Counted from the stretch's first letter, positions 10,015-18,679 are shown. The stretch: 64,000 nt of DNA from CAWGUU01 sp963825765 (GCA_963825765.1 CAWGUU010000003.1:818946-882945); one strand, 5' to 3'. The notes: a model not told the origin generated them from the sequence alone. Program-made: numbers and translations.

Positions 10015-10590
10015 CTAGGTGGAGCGGGCGGCCACCAGCTCGGCGTCGGGCTGACCGCCGTCGGTGCGGACGACCTCCTCCTGGGCGATTGCCAGCAGCT
10101 CCGCGTAGGCGGCATCCAGCTCCGCAATCAGCGTTTCGAGGCTCATCGTCGCCAGGTTCGGCTCGAGGGCCTCGACCCGCGCCTCCAGGGCCCCGAGCCT
10201 GGCGCGACCGGCGTCGGTGAGAGTCGCGGGGCCGCCGGTGGCCACGATCACCTGCTTGGCGGCGGCCCAGGTGAGGCATTCGTCGCACTTCACGTTGAGC
10301 GCCGCCGCCTCGTTGCGCGGCTTGAACGTCCGCCAGTCCTTGGTCACGAGGACGATCTGGTAGGCCGCCGCCACGGTTTGACAGTCGACGCACGAGGCCC
10401 CTGCGCCGGCGTAGTTGACCTGGTCGACGACACCGTTGGTCACCGTCCGGTACTCCGCGCTCGCTTCGACGACCGCCCTTCCATCGGTCCTGTTGAGGGC
10501 GAGCACCACGTGCTTGGTGCTCGCCCCGGCAGCCGCCGGCGCCAGGACGACGGCCGCGGCGATGATCCCAATGACCAGGGCTCGCTTCAC
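10015..10590 (-). CDS. Secreted protein with two CxxC pairs, unknown function
   Basis: 191 aa with a clear signal peptide (MKRALVIGIIAAAVVLAPAAAGA). After it come CVDC and CDEC pairs in a duplicated context (CVDCQTVAAAYQIVLVT and CDECLTWAAAKQVIVAT), then a helical, Glu/Leu-rich C-terminus. The pairs may bind metal or form disulfides outside the membrane. It begins 28 bp after the PqqD-M50 protease gene stops, same strand, so it is probably the last gene of that operon. I do not recognise a named family. Confidence 0.75.
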   Translation of the reverse strand: MKRALVIGIIAAAVVLAPAAAGASTKHVVLALNRTDGRAVVEASAEYRTVTNGVVDQVNYAGAGASCVDCQTVAAAYQIVLVTKDWRTFKPRNEAAALNVKCDECLTWAAAKQVIVATGGPATLTDAGRARLGALEARVEALEPNLATMSLETLIAELDAAYAELLAIAQEEVVRTDGGQPDAELVAARST

Positions 10591-10618
10591 AGATCGATCT
10601 CCTTGTTCCTCGCGTGGC

Positions 10619-12418
10619 TCACGGGATGGTCGTCGACACCGTCCGCGGCACAGTCGTGGTCGCCCGCGCCGGTGCCGAGGTGTTGACCGGTACTTCCCCC
10701 CCGCCGGTGACAGGTGGCGCCCTGCGGGCCTGGGTCGTCGGCGGTGCGGACGGCTCGGAAGCGACCGCGGTCGTCGGCGGACTGTCGACCGGGACCTCGG
10801 CCGGCGCCGGGGCCGGGGCTTGCACTGGAACTTCGCCGAGCCCCCACGCCTGGGCGGGCGCGCCGCCCAGCTCTACCTCCTGCTCGGGGGTCAGCCCTGG
10901 CCGACCCGTATCGAGCTCGGACACCGCATGGACGGCGTCGCCCACGGTGCCCCGCTCGCCCGGCTGGATGGGGCGGTACTCCCCGTTGGGCCAGAGCGTG
11001 TACGCCAACCCGGCGGCGAGCAGGATTCCGGTCAACGCCAGGGCCGGCTGACCGAAGCGGGCCTTGCCTGCGCTCGACCACGCCCACGACCCGGTCTTGC
11101 GGCCGAACCGGCTCAGGGCGTAACCCGAACCGACGACCGGCAGGGCGACGGCGATCACGCCCAGCACACCCGCGGCGACCGCCAGCCATTCCCGGTCGTT
11201 GAGACCTCGGCTGACACCCCGCCACTGCAGGCCGACCGAGTCCCACGTGGTGGCCACCACCCGGGGGGCGGTGATCACCACCATCAGGAGGCAGAAGGCC
11301 AGCAGCGGCACCACGATGACCACCCACAGCGTGACCACAATCCGGACCCACGGCTTCAGCACCAGCGCCTTGTCGCTGGTCCGGCGGCCCGGCACGAAGC
11401 TGAGCAGGGTGGGCTTGATCCTGGCGAACAGGTCGGGCACCCCGACCAGGTCGGAGAGGATGTGGTACCCGTCCATCCGGACGAACGGCAGCAGCTGGTG
11501 GACCATCTGCAGGACCTGCAGCGGGATGATCAACAGCACGGCCTCGGCCCCCGTGACCGCCCACACCCCGAACGTGCCCACCGCGAAGATGGCGTTGAAG
11601 TACAGGCCGCCGAGATCAGTGCGCAATCGGCCGGCCCGGTCGAGGCGGTAGGCGTCGGTGACGTCGGTATAGAAGGCGGGCCAGACCAGGTACAGGCCGC
11701 AACCCATCACACCCGGTCGGCCGCCGGAGTACCGGCAGGCGGCGGCGTGGCCCAGCTCGTGGAACGAGGCGGAAAGGATCATCGTCGCGAAGACGGCGAG
11801 GATCAGACCCGGGGAATAGAGCAGCTCACGGGTGCTGGCCCCAACACCGCGGGAACCGACCACCCAGGCCACGACCGCCAGGAAGCCCAGCGCCAGCGGA
11901 AGGAGCAACCACGGTCGGAACAGGAACGAGAAGGGAGCGGCCAGCCGGTTGGTGGACCGCTCGTTGGCGATCTCCAGGCGCATCCGCAGCGCCAGCAACG
12001 GGTTGGCCTTCTGCACCTCCGGGTCGAGACCCTGGGCGTCCTTCACCAGACCGGCCGGCGCCAGCTTCTCCGTCATCAGATAGCCCACGTTGTCGGCGCT
12101 GACCGCTCTGCCGATGCGCTCGCCGAGGGCTTCGGCGATGGCGCCGACGTCCCGCTGGCCGTCGATCAGCTCGAGGGTGGCGTAGAGCAGCGGGGTGAGC
12201 TGGATGGTCTGGCCGTCACTGCGGCGCACCAGGCACGGCGCCTCGGTGTAGCCCGATGCCTCGTACTCGCCGATGAGCGAGACACCGGACGCCATCTTCG
12301 GAACGACGGCACGCTCGAGGTCGGCCTTCCGCTCGCGGGCGTGGGGGCTTGCCGCCGAGGGCGCGACACAATCCTCGGTCGCGCCCGGTGCGCGACCGGT
12401 GTTGAGCTGATGGGCCAT
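10619..12418 (-). CDS. Membrane M50 metalloprotease with N-terminal PqqD-like domain
   Basis: 599 aa. Residues ~60-125 (SDGQTIQLTPLLYATLELID, then a winged-helix-like segment) resemble PqqD-type peptide-recognition (RRE) domains. Next is a polytopic site-2-protease-like core: HELGH (220-224) supplies the zinc ligands and catalytic Glu, and PFVRMDGYHILSDL, with Asp316, gives the third ligand. Several membrane segments follow, then a ~100-residue Pro/Thr/Ala-rich tail. It sits 42 bp downstream of three small proteins that share a motif, which are the obvious candidate substrates. The start at 12418 lacks a strong ribosome site; Met42 is an alternative. Confidence 0.88.
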   Translation of the reverse strand: MAHQLNTGRAPGATEDCVAPSAASPHARERKADLERAVVPKMASGVSLIGEYEASGYTEAPCLVRRSDGQTIQLTPLLYATLELIDGQRDVGAIAEALGERIGRAVSADNVGYLMTEKLAPAGLVKDAQGLDPEVQKANPLLALRMRLEIANERSTNRLAAPFSFLFRPWLLLPLALGFLAVVAWVVGSRGVGASTRELLYSPGLILAVFATMILSASFHELGHAAACRYSGGRPGVMGCGLYLVWPAFYTDVTDAYRLDRAGRLRTDLGGLYFNAIFAVGTFGVWAVTGAEAVLLIIPLQVLQMVHQLLPFVRMDGYHILSDLVGVPDLFARIKPTLLSFVPGRRTSDKALVLKPWVRIVVTLWVVIVVPLLAFCLLMVVITAPRVVATTWDSVGLQWRGVSRGLNDREWLAVAAGVLGVIAVALPVVGSGYALSRFGRKTGSWAWSSAGKARFGQPALALTGILLAAGLAYTLWPNGEYRPIQPGERGTVGDAVHAVSELDTGRPGLTPEQEVELGGAPAQAWGLGEVPVQAPAPAPAEVPVDSPPTTAVASEPSAPPTTQARRAPPVTGGGEVPVNTSAPARATTTVPRTVSTTIP

Positions 12419-12460
12419 GGGTCAGGAGTGGTGAGTGACGCCTCGGGTGGGTCCCCAGGC

Positions 12461-12841
12461 TCAGCCGGCCACCGCCCCGCCGCCCGACTGGTCGAGGTTG
12501 GCGTCCTGGTTGGCCGTCGCCTCGGCGACCCCGTCGAGGTCCTGGACGATGACGGAGTCCTGGTCGGCCAAGGCGCCCGCCTCGGAGTTGACCGACAGCA
12601 CGTTGGCGGACACGGCTGCGTCGATGGGAGCCGCCACGTTGGCGTTGGCGGCCACGGCGGCGTCGATGGGCGCCGCGACGTCGGCGTCGACGGCCAGGTC
12701 GACATCGACGTTCAGCAAGGACGTACCCAGCAGCGACGAGGGGTCGAGAGAGTCCCCGAGCACCGACATCGCCTCCCGGTCGGGTACGGCGGTGACGTCC
12801 TGAGACTCGAGCTCGGCGTCGGTGATGGCAGATTCGGTCAT
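12461..12841 (-). CDS. Small Ala/Asn/Asp repeat protein 1, candidate precursor
   Basis: 126 aa, starting MTESAITDAEL at 12841 with GGAGG 8 nt upstream. Acidic N-terminus, then AVPDREAMSVL, then two copies of VAAPIDAAVxAN (ANVAAPIDAAVSAN), then QDSVIVQDLDG and ANQDAN near the end. It contains no Cys, His, Phe, Tyr or Trp. Paralogous to the genes at 12890 and 13215 and directly upstream of the PqqD-M50 protease. There is no classical signal peptide. Probably a precursor or structural peptide; no function is established. Confidence 0.8.
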   Translation of the reverse strand: MTESAITDAELESQDVTAVPDREAMSVLGDSLDPSSLLGTSLLNVDVDLAVDADVAAPIDAAVAANANVAAPIDAAVSANVLSVNSEAGALADQDSVIVQDLDGVAEATANQDANLDQSGGGAVAG

Positions 12842-12858
12842 GGAAATGTCCTCCAAAA

Positions 12859-12894
12859 GGGTCGTGTCCGGCTACTGGGTCGTGTCCGGCTACT
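12859..12894 (-). repeat. Tandem 18-bp duplication over the end of small protein 2
   Basis: GGGTCGTGTCCGGCTACT occurs at 12859-12876 and again at 12877-12894. The second unit contains the stop codon of the 12890 gene, so the stop and its 3' flank are duplicated just before the ribosome site of the next gene. Confidence 0.95.
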
Positions 12895-13204
12895 GCTGAA
12901 CGGTTGCGTCCTGGTTGGCGTTGGCGATGGCCGTCCCGTCGAGGTCCTGGATGATCACGGAGTCCTGTTCGGCCACGGCCGTGGCCTCGGACCCCACTGA
13001 GCCGATGTTGGCGGCTACCGCTGCGTCGATCGGTGCGGCCACGTTGGCGTTGGCCGCGATCGCGGCGTCGATGGGTGCGGCGACGTCAAGGGCGAGGTCC
13101 AGGTCGGCGGCGATGTTCAGCAACGACATCGCCTCTCGATCGGGCAGGGCGGCGGCCGTCTCGGCCTCCATCTCGTCGGCGGTCAGCTCGAGCTTCTGGT
13201 CCAT
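12890..13204 (-). CDS. Small Ala/Asn/Asp repeat protein 2, candidate precursor
   Basis: 104 aa, starting MDQKLELTADEMEAE at 13204 with AGGAG 7 nt upstream. Contains AALPDREAMSLLNIAAD, then VAAPIDAAIAANAN and VAAPIDAAVAAN, then EQDSVIIQDLDG and ANANQDA. Like protein 1 it lacks Cys, His and all aromatic residues. The conserved order (acidic leader, PDREAMS motif, AN-rich repeats, QDSVIxQDLDG tail) shows recent duplication from one ancestor. It is separated by 10 bp from the gene upstream. Confidence 0.8.
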   Translation of the reverse strand: MDQKLELTADEMEAETAAALPDREAMSLLNIAADLDLALDVAAPIDAAIAANANVAAPIDAAVAANIGSVGSEATAVAEQDSVIIQDLDGTAIANANQDATVQQ

Positions 13205-13214
13205 GGCGGCGCTC

Positions 13215-13445
13215 CTAGTCCTCATCCACCTGGTGGATGATCACGATCTGGTCGGCGTCGGCGACCGCGATGGAGTCGCTCGACGCGATGTTCATGGCTG
13301 TGGCCTCGTTGATCGGCATGGCGAAGTTGTCGATTCCGAGGCCCGAACCCAGGTCGACCTTCGACATGGCCTGCCGCTCCGGCAACGCCATCGCCTGCTC
13401 GGCCTCCAGGTCCTCGAAACTCAGCCCGTCGGCGGCTTCCGACAC
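13215..13445 (-). CDS. Small motif-sharing protein 3, shortest candidate precursor
   Basis: 76 aa from GTG 13445, chosen because GAAGGGAG lies ~8 nt upstream and because the acidic N-terminus then matches its paralogues. It has MALPERQAMSKVDLG, a single degenerate repeat (FAMPINEATAMNIAS) and an acidic end, DADQIVIIHQVDED. Probably first gene of the operon of three small proteins, protease and CxxC protein. Function unknown. Confidence 0.75.
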   Translation of the reverse strand: MSEAADGLSFEDLEAEQAMALPERQAMSKVDLGSGLGIDNFAMPINEATAMNIASSDSIAVADADQIVIIHQVDED

Positions 13446-13874
13446 GGTGAATGCTCCCTTCGTCCGCCTGCTTGCACGTTTCGTACCCGCGTCGCCACGG
13501 CCAGTAACCCGCTCGACGCGACGAGCGGGAGGAGGATCACCGGTACTGGCCCCCGCCCGGCTGGCCGGGCAGCGAGCGCCGGCCCGAGCCAGGTGCGCTC
13601 GTGGATGGTGGATGGCGGCCACCAGGATCGCTGCACTGCAGCCCGACGCCGCCCCGGTCGCAGTCGCCGGGGCGGTGCTCGACCAGGTCGACGAGCTTCG
13701 CGAGGCGGCCGACGCCGCCGAACGCCGGACAGGAGTCGGATTACGACCGACGCCAGTCGGACATTCGGCGTGAAGGCGACGCCATCGTCATTTCGCCGGG
13801 CGACGAGGTTCGCAGCCTTGGGCGGTGCCTGGAGGTGTTCGCGGGGCGCGCGCTCGACCCCGCCGGGCGTGACT
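13446..13874. other. 429-bp intergenic stretch, no confident gene
   Basis: This holds the probable promoter of the small-protein operon (leftward). On the plus strand, short open frames read AALQPDAAPVAVAGAVLDQV and, in another frame, EGDAIVISPGDEVRSLGRCL. They could be pieces of a broken small gene, but I recognise no family and do not call one. Confidence 0.5.
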
Positions 13875-14424
13875 TCACACCGCCCCGAGGGTCAAGAGGT
13901 AGGCCGCGTCCCGGGACCAGCCTGCGCTGACGTCGTGGGGAATGCGGGTGTCGAACACGACTGGGTAACCCCCCGCGGACGCCAGGATCGACTGCGAGGC
14001 GCGGTCGGGGCCGCAGGAGGTCGACGACCTCTTCGCCCTGGATGTTCGTGAAACGGCTTGACGACGTCTCGCATCTCAGCCGCCAGTTGGTACTGGCCCG
14101 GCATCGCTTGTCGTCGCTCTCCGCCCACTCGATGGAGCTGCCAGAGACGTAAAGGCAGTACGTGGACAGACGTGCGCCGTCGCCGAGCTCACCCAGATTG
14201 CTGACGGCCTTCCTGACGCGCTGCAGCGGCAACTGCTCTCGCAGGTACACGAAGGTGCGGAGCGCCATGACGTCCCGGAACGAGTACAGAACGCGACCGC
14301 CGGCACGGCCCTCCGGCGTTAGGAGGGGTCCTCCGTCGCGTCGCTGCCGCGAGTACTGCAACTTCCGGAGCGACGCCCCGCTCATCGCTGCTGCGACATG
14401 CGTCGGGTACGCCCACGCCATCAC
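13875..14424 (-). CDS. MerR-like regulator with DUF433-type C-terminus, several frameshifts
   Basis: The N-terminal MerR-like helix-turn-helix is clear (AAMSGASLRKLQYSRQ, LYSFRDVMALRTFVYLREQL). The C-terminus, after correction, reads GGYPVVFDTRIPHDVSAG, typical of DUF433 antitoxin-like regulators. Three indels are needed: about 14100, about 14050, and in the six-base G run near 13971. It could be the antitoxin of a VapBC-like pair, but no partner toxin lies beside it. Whether it is truly broken or mis-sequenced cannot be told from the sequence. Confidence 0.7.
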
Positions 14425-14548
14425 TCCTGTCCGTCGGTGCCGGTAAGACTACAACGATGTAATCCGCGGGCACTGCCCAGTGCGACCTGAGAACAACGGC
14501 GGCCTTGGGCAGCGACGCCTGACGTTCGCGACCAAAAGAAGCTCCGCA

Positions 14549-14889
14549 CTACCCCTCGGATTCCTGGTCGGAAAGCATGTCCAGCAAGGCGGGAAGATCC
14601 TCCGTGACGGTCGCCCAGAGGACGTCGAGGTCGATGTCGAAGTAGTGGTGAACCAGACGATCCCGCATCCGTGCGCGGCCGACCAGGGCACCGAAGGAAT
14701 CGCCTGGCGGGTGGGCTGGCTCACCTGCTTGGCGGCTTCCCCGACGATTTCCACGAGCTTGGTGAGAGCATGCCGGAGCACCTCGTCGTTCTCGAGCTCT
14801 CGGCGAGACGTCGCTCGGGAGTACCGAACGGCTTTCTCGGCCGCGTCGCGCAGATGAGCGAGCCGAACGCGGTCCTCAGGCGGCGTCAT
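14549..14889 (-). CDS. hepT: HepT-like toxin, frameshifted
   Basis: HEPN-domain RNase toxin of the HepT/MntA module. The N-terminal helices (LRDAAEKAVRYSRATSRREL, LVEIVGEAAKQVS) and the C-terminal RDRLVHHYFDIDLDVLW are typical; the latter carries the RX4HXY catalytic motif. The two parts are in different frames, joined by one base near 14690. About 113 aa after repair. It overlaps mntA by 14 nt, as expected for a co-expressed pair. Confidence 0.85.
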
Positions 14890-15184
14890 ACAGGATGCGA
14901 GCGCCGGCTGACACCTCGTCCCGCAACTGACGGCTCAGGTCGCCCGGCGTGCGGAGATCCACATCCCGCCCGAGAAGCTCGGCGAGTTCCAGTTCGAGCC
15001 CGGCGAGGCGGAGCAGCCCAGGGACCCGACCGGGATTGAACTCGACGAGCAGGTCGATGTCGCTGCCCGGTCGCAGCTCCCCTCGAAGGGCCGAGCCGAA
15101 CAGACCGAGCCGGCGCACGCCGTTCGTCCGGCAGAAGGCCGTCAGGACGTCGTCATCGACCGCTACGCCCGGCGCCAACTCCAT
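14876..15184 (-). CDS. mntA: MntA-like nucleotidyltransferase antitoxin
   Basis: Minimal nucleotidyltransferase, 102 aa from ATG 15184; a TTG at 15193 is possible. The GS-x10-DxD motif is perfect: Gly30-Ser31 and Asp42-x-Asp44 (FGSALRGELRPGSDIDLLVEF holds it). Family members neutralise HepT by AMPylating the tyrosine of its RX4HXY motif. It is the upstream gene of the pair. Confidence 0.9.
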   Translation of the reverse strand: MELAPGVAVDDDVLTAFCRTNGVRRLGLFGSALRGELRPGSDIDLLVEFNPGRVPGLLRLAGLELELAELLGRDVDLRTPGDLSRQLRDEVSAGARILYDAA

Positions 15185-15401
15185 ATTGTGCAAGTGTGGC
15201 AGCTGGGCCCGCCGTAGGCCCTGCTCGCCACCAGTTTCAGAGACGGTCGCCGCTGGATCGCTCGAAGTCTCGTTGCGACGAGGTGATGTCGTTTACGCTG
15301 GTCGCCGTGACCGCTGACCCGGGCACACACGCAGTGGAACGCCAAGTCTCGGCGGCCCCGCCGTAGATGCAAGAGTCCAGGTCAGAGGGCATAAGACCGA
15401 C

Positions 15402-15473
15402 CGGGGAGTGGCGCAGTGGTAGCGCACCTGCTTTGGGGGCAGGCGGTCGGGGGTTCAAATCCCCCCTCCCCGA
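15402..15473 (+). tRNA. tRNA-Pro (TGG)
   Basis: Acceptor arms CGGGGAG and CTCCCCG pair perfectly. The anticodon loop is CTTTGGG (TGG), and the T loop is GGGGGTTCAAATCCCCC. CCA is not encoded. Confidence 0.95.
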
Positions 15474-15476
15474 CTC

Positions 15477-15551
<75 letters not shown>

Positions 15552-15611
15552 AGCCCTGGCGAGGAGAAACCCCTGCCGAGACCGTCGCCGCTGCGATAAC
15601 CTCTGAAAGCC

Positions 15612-16733
15612 ATGGCGGCGAGAAGGTTTTGGCGATCCCCGTTCTTCTATGTCGGCGTACCCGTCGTGCTGCTGCTGTTCGTCGTGGGCGGCGTCGTGCT
15701 GATCGCCGCCGACAGGGCGGCATCGGCTCGGCTGCCTTCCGGCACCGTCATCGCCGACGTCCCCGTGGGGCAGATGAGCGCGGCGGAAGCCATGGACCGG
15801 CTCCGGCCGATCGTCGAGGAGCCCCTGCGGCGGCAGATGACCCTCGAATCGGGCGACTTCGCGATCAAGACCACGCCGTGGGACCTCGGCTTCCGCCCCG
15901 ACCTCGCCGGGACGGTCAAGCTGGCGCTCACCAAGGGCTCCGACGGCAACCCCATCTCCCGCCTGGGCCAGCGGCTCATGAGCGACGGGGAGCCGGCGTT
16001 CTTCGACGTTCCCCAGGCGTGGGGAGAAGGTGCCCTCGACGCGGTGTTGGCCGAGGCCGCGGCCAAGCTCGAGGCGGCTCCCGAGAACGGCGACCTCGAC
16101 CTCTCCACAGGCTTCATCACCTTCACAGCGGCCAAGCCCGGCCAGACGCTCGACGTCGACGCCTCCAGGCAGGCCGTGAAGCTTGGCGTCGAGCGGGGGG
16201 CGGAGACGGTCACGCTCGTCACCAGGCAGCTGAAGCCCGAAGGGGCGACGGCGTCGGCGGGCAAGGTCATCCTGGTCCGTACCGGCGAGAACAAGCTGTA
16301 CCTCTACGACGAGGGGAAGATCGTGAAGGAGTGGCCGGTGGCAACCGGCGCGGCCGGCTTCGCCACCCCCACCGGCGTCTACGAGATCACGTCGAAGATC
16401 CTCAACCCCTCCTGGGTCAACCCCGGCAGCGCCTGGGCGCAGGGCATGCCCAAGGTCATCGGCCCTGGTCGGAACAACCCGCTGGGCACAAAGGCCCTCG
16501 CCCTGAGCGCCCCCGCCATCCTGATCCACGCCACGTCCGACGTGGGTTCCATCGGATACAGCGCCTCGCACGGCTGCATCCGCATGACCGAGGAGAACGA
16601 GGCGGAGCTGTTTGGCATGGTCGAGCAGGGCACCCGGGTGGCGATCGTGGCGGCAGGCCCGCCGCGGGCCCGAGGCTCCGCCCTCCCGCCGGCCGCGGCC
16701 ACGCCCGAGGCCGTCGCCGCCGTCGAGTTCTGA
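15612..16733 (+). CDS. Membrane-anchored L,D-transpeptidase (YkuD) with N-terminal peptidoglycan-binding-like region
   Basis: 373 aa. A single N-terminal membrane segment (residues 11-33) anchors an extracytoplasmic protein. Residues ~45-220 resemble the putative peptidoglycan-binding (PG_binding_4/VanW-neighbour) region found in actinobacterial LDTs. The YkuD catalytic domain (~225-355) has SHGCIRM with His320 and Cys322. It makes 3-3 peptidoglycan cross-links or attaches proteins to peptidoglycan. It lies just after the two tRNA genes. Confidence 0.92.
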   Translation: MAARRFWRSPFFYVGVPVVLLLFVVGGVVLIAADRAASARLPSGTVIADVPVGQMSAAEAMDRLRPIVEEPLRRQMTLESGDFAIKTTPWDLGFRPDLAGTVKLALTKGSDGNPISRLGQRLMSDGEPAFFDVPQAWGEGALDAVLAEAAAKLEAAPENGDLDLSTGFITFTAAKPGQTLDVDASRQAVKLGVERGAETVTLVTRQLKPEGATASAGKVILVRTGENKLYLYDEGKIVKEWPVATGAAGFATPTGVYEITSKILNPSWVNPGSAWAQGMPKVIGPGRNNPLGTKALALSAPAILIHATSDVGSIGYSASHGCIRMTEENEAELFGMVEQGTRVAIVAAGPPRARGSALPPAAATPEAVAAVEF

Positions 16734-17018
16734 GCTCCGAACCAACGCCAGGAGCGGCCGAAACGTCGCCTGACGCGCTCCGTGGAGCCGGGAGGCGTAC
16801 CCTCTTGTCAGCCCGTGGCCCCGACCTAGGGGTGCCCGCATCGGAGCCATGGCCTTAGGGACAGGACGAAGATTGGCCCTTGAGTCTCACGCCGCGCCTG
16901 CCGACAACAGGAAGTGGCAGTGCGGAAGCTGTCTGCGTGATCGTGAGGTACCGAGCTCCATCGGTGATCCCGTCGCAGTCGCCCGCTGCCAGGGGCAGGG
17001 GACATTTGGGAGTTCAAG

Positions 17019-18563
17019 ATGAAGGTACTGACTCAGCCTCTTGTAATCGTATTCTTCATCCTGATCATAGGGACGGCTATCGTGACGCTTCGCATGACTC
17101 GCCCCGGAGGTCGATTCGGGCAGTATCGCCCCCGCCGCGGAGGCCGTGACAGGGCGTTGGCCGGTGGCGGTGGTGGCGAGACGCCGTTCCGCGTCAACCA
17201 GGTCGACAAGAACGACGCCTCCGGCCAGACGGAGACGGTCACCTTCCAGGACGTGGCCGGGCTCGACGAGGCCATCGCCGAGCTGCAGGAGGTTGTCGAC
17301 TACCTGCGCTCGCCGGAACGGTACGAGGCGCTCGGTGCCGAGATGCCCCGCGGCATCCTGCTCTACGGAGTCCCGGGGTGCGGCAAGACACTGATGGCCC
17401 GGGCGGTCGCCGGCGAGACCGGCGTCCCCTTCTACTTCGTGTCGGCCACCGCCTTCGTCGAGAAGTTCGTCGGACTGGGAGCGGCCCGGGTCCGGCAGCT
17501 TTTCGACCATGCCAAGAAGTCGGCGCCCTGCATCGTCTTCATCGACGAGCTCGACGCCATCGGCCGCCACCGCAACGCCGACACCACCGGCGAGCGTGAG
17601 TTCGACAACACCTTGAACCAATTGCTCGTCGAGCTCGACGGCTTCATGGGCAGCACCGGCGTGATGATCATCGGCGCCACCAACCGCCCCGAGCTGATCG
17701 ACCCGGCCCTTCTGCGGCCCGGACGCTTCGACCGCCGCATCCACGTCGAGCGTCCCGACCGTGACGGGCGAGAGAAGATCCTCATGCTCCACGCCGGCCG
17801 CCGCCCGATCTCCCGCCGGGTCGACTGGTCCGAGATCGCCGGCCACACCGCCGGCCTGAGCGCGGCCGAGCTGGCCAACATCGTCAACGAAGCCTGCCTC
17901 CTCGCCGCCCGTCGCCACCGTGACCGGGTCACCCCCGAGGACGTCGACGAGGCGTGTTCCCGGGTGCTCGCCGGCACTCGTAGCGCCCGGCTGATCAGCG
18001 ACGACGAGAAGGAGCTCATCGCCGTCCACGAGGCCGGTCACGCCCTGCTGTCGGTGCGCCTCCGCGGCGTCACACCGCCGTCGCGCGTGTCGATCGTCAA
18101 CCGGGGGAGCGCATTCGGGCGGTCACCCTGGTCGAACAGCGCCGACCGGGACGTCCTCACCAAGCGGGAGCTGATGGCCCAGCTCATCGTCCTGCTCGGG
18201 GGTAGGGCGGCCGAGATGAACACCTTCGGCCAGCCCAGCACCCGCTCCGAGGACGATCTCGAGCACGCCGCCGCCCTGGCCCGTCGCATGGTCGAGCGCC
18301 TGGCCATGACCGGCCGCTTCGACCTGGCCGACCGCAACAGCGACGCCAAGAGCGGCGACGAGGGCGAGGGGTCGAAGGAGATCCGCGAGCTGCTCATGAA
18401 GGCCGAGCAGGCGGCCCGCACCATCCTGGCCGACAACGCCGACGACCTCCGCCGTATCGCCGAGACCCTGGTGCAGAAGGAGTCGCTCAGCGCCACCGAG
18501 CTGGCCTTCCTCACCGGCGCCCGCAAGGCCACCGGCCCGCTGCTCCAGCGCAACGACGCCTAG
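17019..18563 (+). CDS. FtsH-type membrane AAA+ zinc metalloprotease (paralogue)
   Basis: 514 aa with one N-terminal membrane segment (residues ~7-24) instead of the usual two plus a periplasmic domain. The AAA module has Walker A GVPGCGKT (117-124), the FVG pore loop (FVEKFVGLGAAR) and Walker B VFIDELD. The zinc protease motif HEAGH is at 337-341. It has good GGGAG spacing to the ATG. It is shorter than housekeeping FtsH (~640 aa), so probably an accessory paralogue for membrane-protein quality control. Confidence 0.9.
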   Translation: MKVLTQPLVIVFFILIIGTAIVTLRMTRPGGRFGQYRPRRGGRDRALAGGGGGETPFRVNQVDKNDASGQTETVTFQDVAGLDEAIAELQEVVDYLRSPERYEALGAEMPRGILLYGVPGCGKTLMARAVAGETGVPFYFVSATAFVEKFVGLGAARVRQLFDHAKKSAPCIVFIDELDAIGRHRNADTTGEREFDNTLNQLLVELDGFMGSTGVMIIGATNRPELIDPALLRPGRFDRRIHVERPDRDGREKILMLHAGRRPISRRVDWSEIAGHTAGLSAAELANIVNEACLLAARRHRDRVTPEDVDEACSRVLAGTRSARLISDDEKELIAVHEAGHALLSVRLRGVTPPSRVSIVNRGSAFGRSPWSNSADRDVLTKRELMAQLIVLLGGRAAEMNTFGQPSTRSEDDLEHAAALARRMVERLAMTGRFDLADRNSDAKSGDEGEGSKEIRELLMKAEQAARTILADNADDLRRIAETLVQKESLSATELAFLTGARKATGPLLQRNDA

Positions 18564-18596
18564 GCGTAGTCGCCCAGGTTTCGGCCGCGCCGGCCA

Positions 18597-18667
18597 GTTT
18601 CGATCACCAGTAGCGCCCCTGTCAGGGCGTTCTCGGCGCGATTCGGGGCGTTATCGGCGCATCAAAT
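18597..18667 (+). repeat. Intergenic repeat, copy C
   Basis: Third copy (GTTTCGATCACCAGTAGCGC to GGCGCATCAAAT), same orientation as copies A and B and about 16 kb away. It lies between the convergent 3' ends of the FtsH-like and caspase-like genes. Arms TAGCGCCCC/GGGGCGTTA retain pairing with one G-T. Confidence 0.85.
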
Positions 18668-18679
18668 GGACTGTAGCGG

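Noticed and set aside
13601..13930. Plus-strand frame with ISPGDEVRSLGRCLEVFAG
   Set aside because: Overlaps the end of the MerR/DUF433 gene, no recognised family, and frame continuity is doubtful. Recorded only as an intergenic stretch.
16849..17022. 57-codon frame (MALGTGRRLALESH..., with CGSC) overlapping the FtsH-like start by ATGA
   Set aside because: The coupling looks attractive, but codon use (TTA, ACA, AGA, TTG) is unlike neighbouring genes, the ribosome site is weak and no family is recognised.
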